Shown here: positions 41,540 to 49,806 of the stretch, one piece after another
Numbering within the stretch: the first letter of the stretch is position 1
Layout: each line of letters begins with the position of its first letter
Source of the DNA: Ulvibacter sp. MAR_2010_11
GTDB lineage: Bacteria > Bacteroidota > Bacteroidia > Flavobacteriales > Flavobacteriaceae
Length of the DNA stretch: 64,000 nucleotides
NCBI RefSeq assembly: GCF_002813135.1
Contig: NZ_PHTY01000001.1
Location: 2,873,501 to 2,937,500 of the forward strand
Direction: 5' to 3'
Made by a program: the position numbers and the translations under genes
Notes under the pieces: generated by a model
Told to the model about the DNA's origin: nothing
Databases searched by the model: none
The model's input: the letters and a program-made list of their open reading frames with translations, nothing else

Positions 41540-41614
41540 GGTGGAAGACCGGGTTCGAACCGGCGACCCTCGGTACCACAAACCGATGCTCTAACCAGCT
41601 GAGCTACAACCACC
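41540..41614 (-). tRNA. tRNA-His (GTG)
   Basis: The minus strand folds as a tRNA: D stem GCTC/GAGC, anticodon stem TCGGT/ACCGA with loop TTGTGGT (anticodon GTG), T stem GCCGG/CCGGT with loop TTCGAAC. The extra 5' G (41614) opposite C73 is the tRNA-His identity element. The acceptor stem GTGGTTG/CTTCCAC has two adjacent U-U oppositions (positions 5-68 and 6-67). CCA is not clearly encoded (CCC A follows). It is followed by a terminator. Confidence 0.9.
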
Positions 41615-41724
41615 GTTTTACAGTTTTAAGACCTGCGTCTTCCGAAACTTCGCTAAACGTCGTTAAGGAGGTTGCAAATATAAAGTATTTACAACGTATG
41701 CACAATACCTTATTTCAAGATTTT

Positions 41725-42441
41725 TTAAATCAACTTAAATAAAGAATCCACAGCCACATAACGCTCTGCCGTAAACCCTTCCCCGTGAGCAACACCAATT
41801 AGACGTCCCATATCCTGTGCTCTGTAGCTAATACTGTCTCTAAAGTTTGTCGATGAAATAGGAGTTTCGGGTTCATTGGCATCTGTCTTGTGAAACTGAC
41901 TCTCATAGGCAAATACAGCCTCGAGTTTTTTATCCAAAAATCCTGAAACATCTACCACAACATCGGGTTCTATATTTTTCCACTGAATGTAATGATACAC
42001 CTGCTTGGGACGCCAGGCTTTTTGATTATTTCCTTCAAAAATGGTTTCAATTTTTCGCAAACCACTTAAAAAACAAGCGTCACTGGCCAGTTTACTTCCT
42101 CTCCCATGATCTATATGCCTATCATCAACTGCATTGCACAATACAATATCGGGCTGGTATTTCCGAATCACTTTTATAATTTCCAGTTGAGAAGCGTGGT
42201 TATTCACAAAAAAACCATCGGCAAATTCCAAATTTAACCGAACTGAAGCTCCTAATAATTTCGCGGCCCTGGCTGCTTCTTTGTCTCTAATTTCGGCAGA
42301 ACCACGAGTTCCTAGTTCTCCTCGGGTTAAATCGAGAATTCCAACTCTTTTCCCATTGTTTATTTCCTTTGCCAGGGTAGCACCGCAGCCCAATTCAACA
42401 TCATCGGGGTGTGCGCCAATAGCCAGTATATCTAACTTCAT
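41725..42441 (-). CDS. bshB1: Bacillithiol biosynthesis deacetylase BshB1
   Basis: 238 residues, a LmbE/PIG-L zinc deacetylase with GAHPDDVELGCG near the N-terminus (zinc-binding H-P-D-D) and the later His in DRHIDHGRG. LTRGELGTRGS and AHGEGFTAERY segments are specific for the BshB1 group. It removes acetate from N-acetylglucosaminyl-malate, the second step of bacillithiol synthesis. Bacillithiol is the main low-molecular-weight thiol in Flavobacteriaceae and may serve the persulfide dioxygenase and the DinB-like protein. It lies 1 bp from the PLP enzyme gene. Confidence 0.92.
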   Translation of the reverse strand: MKLDILAIGAHPDDVELGCGATLAKEINNGKRVGILDLTRGELGTRGSAEIRDKEAARAAKLLGASVRLNLEFADGFFVNNHASQLEIIKVIRKYQPDIVLCNAVDDRHIDHGRGSKLASDACFLSGLRKIETIFEGNNQKAWRPKQVYHYIQWKNIEPDVVVDVSGFLDKKLEAVFAYESQFHKTDANEPETPISSTNFRDSISYRAQDMGRLIGVAHGEGFTAERYVAVDSLFKLI

Positions 42442-43617
42442 CTAGTTTGATTTTTGTAATATATTTTTGGTAACTGCTTCAAAGGCCTGCTCAAAATCGG
42501 CCATAAGGTCTTTTTTATCTTCTATTCCCACCGAAAAGCGCAACAAACCATCTGCAATGCCTTGATGTAATCTTTCTTCTGCTGACAACAACGCATGGGA
42601 TGTTTTCAAAGGCAAAACAATGGTAGATTCCACACTCGCCAAACTCATAGAAGGTTTCACCAAACGCAACGCTTGTGTGAATTTTTGAGCGTCAATTTCG
42701 GCGACCAATTCAAATGATAACATTCCGGTATAACCGCTCATCTGCTTTTTCGCCAATTCGTAATCGGGATGTGATTTCAGCCCGGGATAATACACTTTCG
42801 CAACCATAGAATGCTTCTCCAACCATTTTGCCATTTTTTTGGCGTTTCGGTTTTGTGCTTTTACTCGAAGTGCCATGGTCTTCATACTACGCTCCAGCAA
42901 CCAAACAGTGTAATCACTTAAACTTCCTCCCAGATTTTTAGCCTTATTCCATATTTTCTGCATATGTTCATCACTCGCAGCCACAGCTCCCGCACAGATA
43001 TCACTATGTCCGCCCATATATTTGGTCGCACTGTGAATACAGATATCAATTCCGAAATCGATTGGATTCTGATTAATAGGAGACGCGAATGTATTATCGA
43101 TCATAGTCACAATACCGCGTTTTTTCGCTATTCCTGAAATCATTTCCAGATCGGTGATAAGCATCAACGGATTGGAAGGGGTTTCAATAAAGATGACTTT
43201 GGTGTTTTCTTTAATTGCTGAAACAAAATCGTTTTCAGCAAATCCTTCGGTAAACGTATATTCAATTCCAAATTTTTCAAATTCCTCGGTTACAAAATTA
43301 AAAGTCCCGCCGTACAACGTCTTTTGCAACACAACATGATCTCCGCTATTCAAAAAGGCGAGCATGGTAGTACTCACCGCCGCCATTCCGCTCCCGAAAA
43401 TCAATCCTGCTTCAGCGTGCTCCAGCATCGCAATTTTTTTGCTCAACGCCTCCTGATTTGGCGTATTAAAATAGCGTGGATACCGCTTTATATCTACATT
43501 TTCATAAGCATAAGAGCTTGCCATATACAAAGGAGAAATGGCACCTTTAAACTGCTTATCTTCCACTTCACCTACATGCAGACAGATGGTATTGATGCCC
43601 AAATTTTTTGATTTCAT
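42442..43617 (-). CDS. Cys/Met-metabolism PLP enzyme (cystathionine gamma-synthase/methionine gamma-lyase type)
   Basis: 391 residues, fold-type I trans-sulfuration enzyme. The PLP lysine lies in HSATKYMGGHSD (about 205), the phosphate-binding loop is GSGMAAVS near 75, and the C-terminal SLASVESTIVLP matches the family. It cannot be decided from sequence alone whether it makes cystathionine, O-acylhomoserine sulfhydrylation products, or cleaves methionine. The gene is directly upstream of bshB1, which would place cysteine supply and bacillithiol production in one operon. Confidence 0.85.
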   Translation of the reverse strand: MKSKNLGINTICLHVGEVEDKQFKGAISPLYMASSYAYENVDIKRYPRYFNTPNQEALSKKIAMLEHAEAGLIFGSGMAAVSTTMLAFLNSGDHVVLQKTLYGGTFNFVTEEFEKFGIEYTFTEGFAENDFVSAIKENTKVIFIETPSNPLMLITDLEMISGIAKKRGIVTMIDNTFASPINQNPIDFGIDICIHSATKYMGGHSDICAGAVAASDEHMQKIWNKAKNLGGSLSDYTVWLLERSMKTMALRVKAQNRNAKKMAKWLEKHSMVAKVYYPGLKSHPDYELAKKQMSGYTGMLSFELVAEIDAQKFTQALRLVKPSMSLASVESTIVLPLKTSHALLSAEERLHQGIADGLLRFSVGIEDKKDLMADFEQAFEAVTKNILQKSN

Positions 43618-43680
43618 ATTGCATTGTTTTTTTGATGCTCTAAGTTATAAATTCCTTTTTAGGTTTGCTATCTTTAGCCA

Positions 43681-44295
43681 ATGAAAAAAATATGCTTCAT
43701 TTTTTTATTAATTGCAGTAACACAAGGCAATTATGCTCAGGTCCTTATTGAAGATGGCAAATCGGCAATTGAGGTTAAAAAAGCGAAGAAAAACGGAAAA
43801 TGGGAAGTAACTACTTCCCGCTATACAATTTCGGCAGGAAAAAATTCTAAAAAGGTGCAAATTCGGGTAAAACTTGCTTCACAGACCGGTGAAAAAGTAA
43901 TTATCGATCCCAACAAATTTTACCTTGTAGTAGACAATTATAAAATTCGTGTGCGACCGGTTGACTTAAAATATCCTTTTGCACTTGCTTCCATTGCCTT
44001 TGTCCGCCTCATTAAAGAGGATGAATACGGTAGCGGAAACACTGCTCGTGGGGGCTACAATAAAAATGATGAAGTTGTCGATACCTTTAAAGACTATGCA
44101 ATACCGGGGTACTTGGATATAGAAACTACCCTTAATTTTGGCAGCGAAAATAAGCCACGGATAAAAACCATTTACTATCAACCCAACGATATAGAAAATT
44201 CCCTCGTCGATATCTATTTTATGTTACCCAAAGATGTGATGCAATTTTCTTTTTATTACGGCGATATTTTAGTTGAAAAAATACTAATAGATTAA
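43681..44295 (+). CDS. Secreted protein of unknown function
   Basis: 204 residues with a signal peptide (ICFIFLLIAVTQGNYAQ). The mature domain has about ten strand-like stretches and a conserved-looking GNTARGGYNKNDE loop; it may be an immunoglobulin-like or lipocalin-like domain. No family is recognised. It is 10 bp upstream of hutI and may be in the same transcript, but no functional link with histidine use is visible. Confidence 0.55.
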   Translation: MKKICFIFLLIAVTQGNYAQVLIEDGKSAIEVKKAKKNGKWEVTTSRYTISAGKNSKKVQIRVKLASQTGEKVIIDPNKFYLVVDNYKIRVRPVDLKYPFALASIAFVRLIKEDEYGSGNTARGGYNKNDEVVDTFKDYAIPGYLDIETTLNFGSENKPRIKTIYYQPNDIENSLVDIYFMLPKDVMQFSFYYGDILVEKILID

Positions 44296-44305
44296 TCTTG
44301 ATCCA

Positions 44306-45541
44306 TTGAAACTATTACTCACAAACATCAAAGAATTACTTCAAATTCGTGAAGACCGGCTTGAAAAAGTTAGCGGAAAGGCGATGAGCGAACTTCCAAC
44401 ACTTAAAGATGCCTGGTTGCTTATTGAGGATGGTCGTATTGCCGACTTCGGAAAAATGACCGATTTAAAACCTCTCGGTTCGATTGAAACGATTGATTGC
44501 ACCGGTAAACTAGTACTGCCCGCTTGGTGCGATTCCCATACCCATTTGGTCTATGCCGGAAATAGGGAACAGGAATTTGTGGATCGAATTAATGGTCTCA
44601 GCTATCAGGAAATTGCCGAAAAAGGTGGTGGAATCCTAAATAGCGCCAAAAAACTACAAAATACATCTGAAGAAGAATTGTACCGACAGTCGGCCGAACG
44701 TCTGGAAGAAGTTATGAAATTAGGTACCGGAGCCATCGAAATAAAAAGTGGCTACGGACTCACCACCGAAGCTGAACTAAAAATGCTTCGGGTGGCCAAA
44801 AAATTGGGAGAGAACTACCCTATCACTGTAAAAACCACTTTTTTGGGAGCACATGCGGTTCCTTCAGAATACAAAGGAAACAAAGACGGGTATCTGGACC
44901 TTATTTGTAATGAGATGCTTCCTAAGGTCGCTTCTGAAAAGCTGGCAGACTATGTGGATATCTTCTGTGAAGAAGGTTATTTTTCAGTAGCAGACACAGA
45001 CAGACTTCTTTCCGAAGCGAAAAAATACAACCTCATTCCTAAAATTCACGTCAATCAGTTTAACGCCATCGGCGGAATTGCCATGGGAGTACAGCACAAA
45101 GCGTTGAGCGTCGATCATCTGGAAGTCCTTACCGAAGCTGACATTCAAGCCTTACAAAACTCTCAAACTATGCCCGTGGCACTTCCCTCCTGCTCTTATT
45201 TTTTGAGTATTCCCTACACACCGGGACGTGAGCTAATTTCAGCCGGACTTCCTCTGGCCTTAGCAACTGATTACAACCCGGGTTCCACTCCAAGTGGAAA
45301 TATGAATTTTGTCGTGGCGACAGCTTGTATTAAAATGAAACTCACACCCGAAGAAGCCATTAACGCAGCAACAATTAACGGCGCATACGCCATGGGTTTA
45401 AGCGCAACCCACGGAAGCATCACCAAAGGAAAAAAAGCGAATGTGATTATTACAAAACCTATTCCTTCTTACGGTTATCTGCCCTATGCCTTTGGCAGTA
45501 ACCTTATTGATACGGTTCTAATAAATGGTGAAAAAGTATGA
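44306..45541 (+). CDS. hutI: Imidazolonepropionase
   Basis: 411 residues. The start is a TTG at 44306: an in-frame stop lies 18 bp upstream and no ATG is found before residue 28, so TTG is the only start that gives the full N-terminal strand (LLLTNIKELLQIRE). The metal motif DSHTHLVYAG, the H of HVNQFNAIGG, the HLE (VDHLEVL) and the ATDYNPGSTPS Asp are intact. It hydrolyses 4-imidazolone-5-propionate to N-formimidoyl-L-glutamate, step three of histidine degradation. It overlaps hutG by 4 bp. Confidence 0.93.
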   Translation: MKLLLTNIKELLQIREDRLEKVSGKAMSELPTLKDAWLLIEDGRIADFGKMTDLKPLGSIETIDCTGKLVLPAWCDSHTHLVYAGNREQEFVDRINGLSYQEIAEKGGGILNSAKKLQNTSEEELYRQSAERLEEVMKLGTGAIEIKSGYGLTTEAELKMLRVAKKLGENYPITVKTTFLGAHAVPSEYKGNKDGYLDLICNEMLPKVASEKLADYVDIFCEEGYFSVADTDRLLSEAKKYNLIPKIHVNQFNAIGGIAMGVQHKALSVDHLEVLTEADIQALQNSQTMPVALPSCSYFLSIPYTPGRELISAGLPLALATDYNPGSTPSGNMNFVVATACIKMKLTPEEAINAATINGAYAMGLSATHGSITKGKKANVIITKPIPSYGYLPYAFGSNLIDTVLINGEKV

Positions 45542-46539
45542 GTCTGGTAAAATTTTATTCGAAAGATGATATACTTAATTTCGTAAAAAAACGAAAAGGG
45601 GAATCTAAATTTGGAGAAGCGTTGGCAGCTATTACAAGGTGGGAACAATTAGCATCTTCACCACAAAAATATGTGTTGATTGGCATTCCTGAAGACATAG
45701 GCGTACGTGCCAATTACGGTAATCCCGGTACTTCCGAAGCATGGAAGAGTGCCTTGCAAGTGCTTTGTAATATTCAGAAAAATGAATTGACCAAAGTCGA
45801 AAATGTATTGGTCCTGGGCGAAGTAAACTGCGACCCCGAAATGAAATCGGCTTCCCGCCTCTCTTCCAAAGAAGAAAACTACAACGAAAAGCTGGGTAAA
45901 CTGGTTGAGCAAATTGATGAAAAAGTAGCCCAAACCATTCAAAAAATAATTGAAGCCAATAAATTTCCCATTGTTATTGGTGGAGGTCATAACAACAGTT
46001 ACGGAAACCTGAAAGGGGCTTTTCAAGCCTTAAAAAAGCCTGTGAATTGCCTAAATTTTGATGCCCATACCGATTTCAGAGCGTTGGAACACAGACATAG
46101 CGGCAATGGATTTTCGTATGCGTTTGAAGAAGGTTATCTGGAACGATATTTTACATTCGGCTTGCACCGAAATTACACCTCTCAATTTGTTTTTGAACGC
46201 TTAAAACTTCATAGCGATCGCATTAAATTCAGTTTGTTTGAAGACATTGCCATTACACAGAAGATATCCTATCATGATGCCATTGCAGAAGCCGAAACCT
46301 TTATCTGTGGCAATAGCTTCGGACTCGAACTCGATCTGGATGCTATAGAAGATATGGGAAGCAGCGCCATGACGCCCGGCGGCTTTACCATGAACGATGC
46401 CAGACGATTCATTTCCTATTTTTCAAATAAAGAACACTGCGTCTATTTTCATATCTGTGAAGGCGCACCCGGGCTTGGCAATTTTCCCGCTCAGGTGGGG
46501 AAAACCATTTCATTTTTAATTTCAGATGTGATCGCATAA
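45538..46539 (+). CDS. hutG: Formimidoylglutamase
   Basis: 333 residues, arginase superfamily. Mn ligands are seen in GGGHNNSYG, NFDAHTDFRALEHRHSG (D-A-H-T-D) and ELDLDAIEDM. It hydrolyses N-formimidoyl-glutamate to glutamate and formamide. It overlaps hutI at an ATGA junction, and ftcD follows 12 bp later, so one operon encodes two alternative last steps. The family also contains agmatinase, but the hut context and the N-terminal extension decide for HutG. Confidence 0.9.
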   Translation: MSLVKFYSKDDILNFVKKRKGESKFGEALAAITRWEQLASSPQKYVLIGIPEDIGVRANYGNPGTSEAWKSALQVLCNIQKNELTKVENVLVLGEVNCDPEMKSASRLSSKEENYNEKLGKLVEQIDEKVAQTIQKIIEANKFPIVIGGGHNNSYGNLKGAFQALKKPVNCLNFDAHTDFRALEHRHSGNGFSYAFEEGYLERYFTFGLHRNYTSQFVFERLKLHSDRIKFSLFEDIAITQKISYHDAIAEAETFICGNSFGLELDLDAIEDMGSSAMTPGGFTMNDARRFISYFSNKEHCVYFHICEGAPGLGNFPAQVGKTISFLISDVIA

Positions 46540-46551
46540 AAAAATAAAACC

Positions 46552-48243
46552 ATGCAACAACAATTAATAGAATGTGTCCCGAATATTAGTGAAGGACGTG
46601 ATACAGCGAAAATACAAACCATTGCAAAAGTGGTAGAAACCGTTGAAGGCGTGACGCTGTTGGACATCGATCCCGGAAAAGCAACCAACCGAACCGTCAT
46701 CACCTTCGTAGGAGCCCCGGAGCCTGTGATTGAAGCTGCTTTCCTTCTTATTAAAAAGGCGTCTGAATTAATCGATATGAGTAAACACAGCGGCGAACAC
46801 CCTCGTTTTGGTGCTACCGATGTCTGTCCGTTAGTGCCAATTTCAGGAATCACTTTGGAAGAAACAGCCGTTTATGCCCACAAACTAGGTGAACGCGTGG
46901 GCAAAGAACTGGGAATCCCCGGTTATTTTTACGAAAAGGCAGCCAAAGAAGAAAAGCGAAAAAACCTGGCCAACTGCCGTGCAGGCGAATATGAAGGTCT
47001 CGCCAAGAAATTGTCGGATCCTGCGTGGAAACCCGATTTCGGCCCGGCGGATTTTTCTGAAAAAGTTGCAAAAACAGGCGCTACGGCCATCTCGGCACGT
47101 GACTTTTTAATTGCCTACAATGTAAATCTGAATACAACGTCCACCCGACGAGCCAATGCCATTGCGTTCGATATTCGGGAAGCGGGAAGAGTGAAGCGCG
47201 AAGGAAACCCCATTACCGGTAAGAAAGTTTTAGATAAAAACGGAGAGCCTGAACGTATTCCGGGGAAATTAAAAGCCGTAAAAGGGATTGGCTGGTTTAT
47301 TGAAGAATACGGAATTGCACAGATTTCGTACAATCTTACCAATATTTCAATTACTTCTATGCATGTTGCCTTCGACGAAACTTGCAAGGCTGCGCTCGAA
47401 CGCGGACTTAGGGTGACGGGTTCGGAACTCATTGGATTGATTCCGTTGCAGGCCATGCTCGATGCAGCCGATTATTACTTAATTAAACAAGAACGCTCTT
47501 TGGGTATTTCTGAAAGCGAAAAAATTAAGATAGCCGTCAAATCGTTGGGATTGGACGATTTGAAGCCTTTTAATCCGGAAGAAAAAATTATTGAATATCA
47601 ATTACGGAAAATTGGAAATAGATTAATCGACTTAAAATTAAACGATTTTGCCGATGAAACTGCGGGCGAGTCGATGGCTCCCGGCGGAGGATCGATTGCT
47701 GCCTATGTGGGAACTTTGGGTGTAGCGCTAGGAACCATGGTCGCAAACCTATCGGCTCACAAAGCAGGTTGGGACGATCGTTGGGAATTCTTTTCGCAAT
47801 GGGCCGAAAAAGGACAAGCCTATAAAAACAGGCTGTTGTATTTGGTCGATGAAGATACCAATTCCTTTAATAAAATTATCGATGGCTTTAGAATGCCACA
47901 AGGGAGCGAAGCCGAAAAAGAAAAACGCCGCGATGCCATCGAAACAGCAACAAAATACGCTACAGAAATTCCGTTTCAGGTGATGGAAACAGCTTATAAA
48001 TCGATGGAAGTGATGCAGGCAATGCTAAAAGACGGACTGCAAAGTTCTTTATCGGATGCTGGAGTTGGGGTTTTATGTGCCAGGGCAGCAGTATTGGGAG
48101 CCTATTTCAATGTACGTATCAATGCGAAAGACATTAAAGACAGGGATTTTGCTGAAACAATTTTGAAAAAAGCTTCAGACATTTATGAGAAAACCCTTCA
48201 GATAGAAAAAGAAACGATTACCTATATAGATAGTAAAATGTAA
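46552..48243 (+). CDS. ftcD: Bifunctional glutamate formimidoyltransferase/formimidoyl-THF cyclodeaminase
   Basis: 563 residues. Residues 1-330 form the formimidoyltransferase (two subdomains; start ECVPNISEGRD, active-site region HSGEHPRFGATDVCP). Residues 360-563 form the cyclodeaminase, with GESMAPGGGSIAAYVG at its start. The full-length fusion is the same as the animal FTCD arrangement and is frequent in Bacteroidota. It moves the formimidoyl group of FIGlu to tetrahydrofolate and releases ammonia to give 5,10-methenyl-THF. With HutG in the same operon the C1 unit can either be saved or lost as formamide. Confidence 0.93.
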   Translation: MQQQLIECVPNISEGRDTAKIQTIAKVVETVEGVTLLDIDPGKATNRTVITFVGAPEPVIEAAFLLIKKASELIDMSKHSGEHPRFGATDVCPLVPISGITLEETAVYAHKLGERVGKELGIPGYFYEKAAKEEKRKNLANCRAGEYEGLAKKLSDPAWKPDFGPADFSEKVAKTGATAISARDFLIAYNVNLNTTSTRRANAIAFDIREAGRVKREGNPITGKKVLDKNGEPERIPGKLKAVKGIGWFIEEYGIAQISYNLTNISITSMHVAFDETCKAALERGLRVTGSELIGLIPLQAMLDAADYYLIKQERSLGISESEKIKIAVKSLGLDDLKPFNPEEKIIEYQLRKIGNRLIDLKLNDFADETAGESMAPGGGSIAAYVGTLGVALGTMVANLSAHKAGWDDRWEFFSQWAEKGQAYKNRLLYLVDEDTNSFNKIIDGFRMPQGSEAEKEKRRDAIETATKYATEIPFQVMETAYKSMEVMQAMLKDGLQSSLSDAGVGVLCARAAVLGAYFNVRINAKDIKDRDFAETILKKASDIYEKTLQIEKETITYIDSKM

Positions 48244-48246
48244 ATC

Positions 48247-48711
48247 ATGTCTCTTGAGATAGTTCCATTTCAGAAAAAATATACAGAAGCTTTCTACAAC
48301 CTCAACGTAGAATGGCTGGAAACCTTTTTTTACGTTGAAGACTTCGACAAGGAGGTATTGAGTCAGCCTGACAAATACATTATAAATCCCGGCGGACATA
48401 TTTTCTTTGCTGTTGAAGACAATTTGGTGTTAGGGACCGTTGCCTTGATGAAAGCCGGAGATAACAGTTTCGAATTGACCAAAATGGCCGTACTTCCTAA
48501 TCAGCGTGGAAAACGAATTGGCCAACAATTAATGCAGCATTGTATCGATTTTGGTAAAACGCAGGGTTTTGAAAAACTCTTTTTATACTCCAACACCAAG
48601 CTGGAAAATGCAATCTACATTTATCGTAAATATGGCTTTATTGAGATTCCGGTAGAAGAAAACAGTCCGTATAAGCGCTCAAATATTAAAATGGAGTTAT
48701 ATCTTTCTTAA
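48247..48711 (+). CDS. GNAT-family N-acetyltransferase
   Basis: 154 residues. The acetyl-CoA loop is canonical: VLPNQRGKRIGQQLMQHCIDFGK (Q-x-x-G-x-R/G-x-I-G/A form). NTKLENAIYIYRKYGFIEIP is the usual C-terminal motif. The substrate is unknown. It begins 3 bp after ftcD and is likely the last gene of the hut operon. Confidence 0.82.
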   Translation: MSLEIVPFQKKYTEAFYNLNVEWLETFFYVEDFDKEVLSQPDKYIINPGGHIFFAVEDNLVLGTVALMKAGDNSFELTKMAVLPNQRGKRIGQQLMQHCIDFGKTQGFEKLFLYSNTKLENAIYIYRKYGFIEIPVEENSPYKRSNIKMELYLS

Positions 48712-48775
48712 ATTAGTCTAAAACAGCATTTTTATCTAAGAGCTTCGTGGTAATTTCAACGTAAAATCAAAACGT

Positions 48776-49570
48776 ATGAAAACTGCTGCATATATTTTTA
48801 TCGTCTTTTTACTAGTCATTGGGTGCAATAGCGAACCCAAAAACGTGGCGATATTAGACCTAGAAACCGATACCGAAATAATTTCAGATACCATCCACCA
48901 AAGCATGTTCGAAGTTACGCCTATTTCCCACGCCAGCATGGTGTTACGTTGGGACGGAGCAGTAATTTATGTTGATCCCGTAGGCGGACAAGAAATCTTT
49001 GAGGGCATGCCCAAACCTGATATTATCCTAATAACCGACATTCATTCAGATCATTTCGATGTGGAAACTCTTCAGAAAGTAAACACCGCCGATACTAAAA
49101 TACTGGTTCCTTTGGCTGTTTTCGACAAACTACCCGATTTTTTAAAAAATCAGGTGGGCGTCATCAATAACGGGGAACAAAAGGATGTATTTGAGTTTGC
49201 TGTAGAGGCCGTTCCAATGTATAATTTAAGAAAGGAAGCCTTAAAATTTCACGAAAAAGGACGAGGTAACGGGTATCTAATCGAAAAGAACGGATTAAGA
49301 GTTTATATTTCCGGTGACACCGAAGACATACCTGAAATGCGACAATTGGAAAACATCGATATCGCATTTGTATGTATGAATTTACCCTATACCATGACCG
49401 TGGAAAATGCTGCCAATGCAGTGCTTGAATTCAAACCAAAAATGGTGTACCCTTATCATTACAGAGGTACTGAAGGATTAAGCGACACAACAAAATTTCA
49501 AACCCTGGTAGAAGAAGGAGATGATGCAATCGAGGTAAAACAGCTGGATTGGTATCCGGAGATGGAGTGA
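48776..49570 (+). CDS. Metallo-beta-lactamase-fold lipoprotein (UlaG-like)
   Basis: 264 residues. A lipoprotein signal ends VIGCNS. The MBL domain has SHASMVLRWDGAVIYVDPVGG at the start (UlaG-like), then the metal loop TDIHSDHFD, SGDTED and YPYHYRGTEG. It is probably a periplasmic metal-dependent hydrolase; the substrate is unknown. Alternating MBL-fold proteins of this group are described mostly as putative Zn-dependent hydrolases. Confidence 0.75.
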   Translation: MKTAAYIFIVFLLVIGCNSEPKNVAILDLETDTEIISDTIHQSMFEVTPISHASMVLRWDGAVIYVDPVGGQEIFEGMPKPDIILITDIHSDHFDVETLQKVNTADTKILVPLAVFDKLPDFLKNQVGVINNGEQKDVFEFAVEAVPMYNLRKEALKFHEKGRGNGYLIEKNGLRVYISGDTEDIPEMRQLENIDIAFVCMNLPYTMTVENAANAVLEFKPKMVYPYHYRGTEGLSDTTKFQTLVEEGDDAIEVKQLDWYPEME

Positions 49571-49806
49571 AGGGTGAAAGGTTAATGGTGAACAGTGAGC
49601 AGTGAACAGTTATTAGTTGGTGAGTTGAAAAAATCGTATATCGTCCATCTTATCAATTCTTGGCTCTTGATTATTGACTCTTTATTCTCATTAAACTCAT
49701 TTCTAAAAAGATGCTTGGACAGGTTCAGCATGACAATTTAGGAAAGATTTGCTCTTATCTCTTACAATTCACACTTCACTATTCACTCTTCACTACTCAC
49801 ACCTCA
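49571..49806. repeat. Intergenic low-complexity repeat region with opposed tandem units
   Basis: The left end carries tandem GTGAACAGT-like units (49589-49610) and the right end carries the opposed ACTTCACTATTCAC-like units (49765-49805). In the middle a short palindrome GATGCTTGGACAGGTTCAGCATG (49711-49733) resembles dispersed flavobacterial repeats. No gene is seen. The two sides could pair as a long imperfect stem between the convergent MBL and S9 genes. Confidence 0.5.

Noticed and set aside
41533-41742. Plus-strand 69-codon frame over the tRNA gene
   Set aside because: It is the antisense of tRNA-His and overlaps the bshB1 end; it has no independent support.
49589-49805. CRISPR-like array between the MBL-fold and S9 genes
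   Set aside because: Repeat units are 7-9 bp, without regular spacers, and no cas genes are present.
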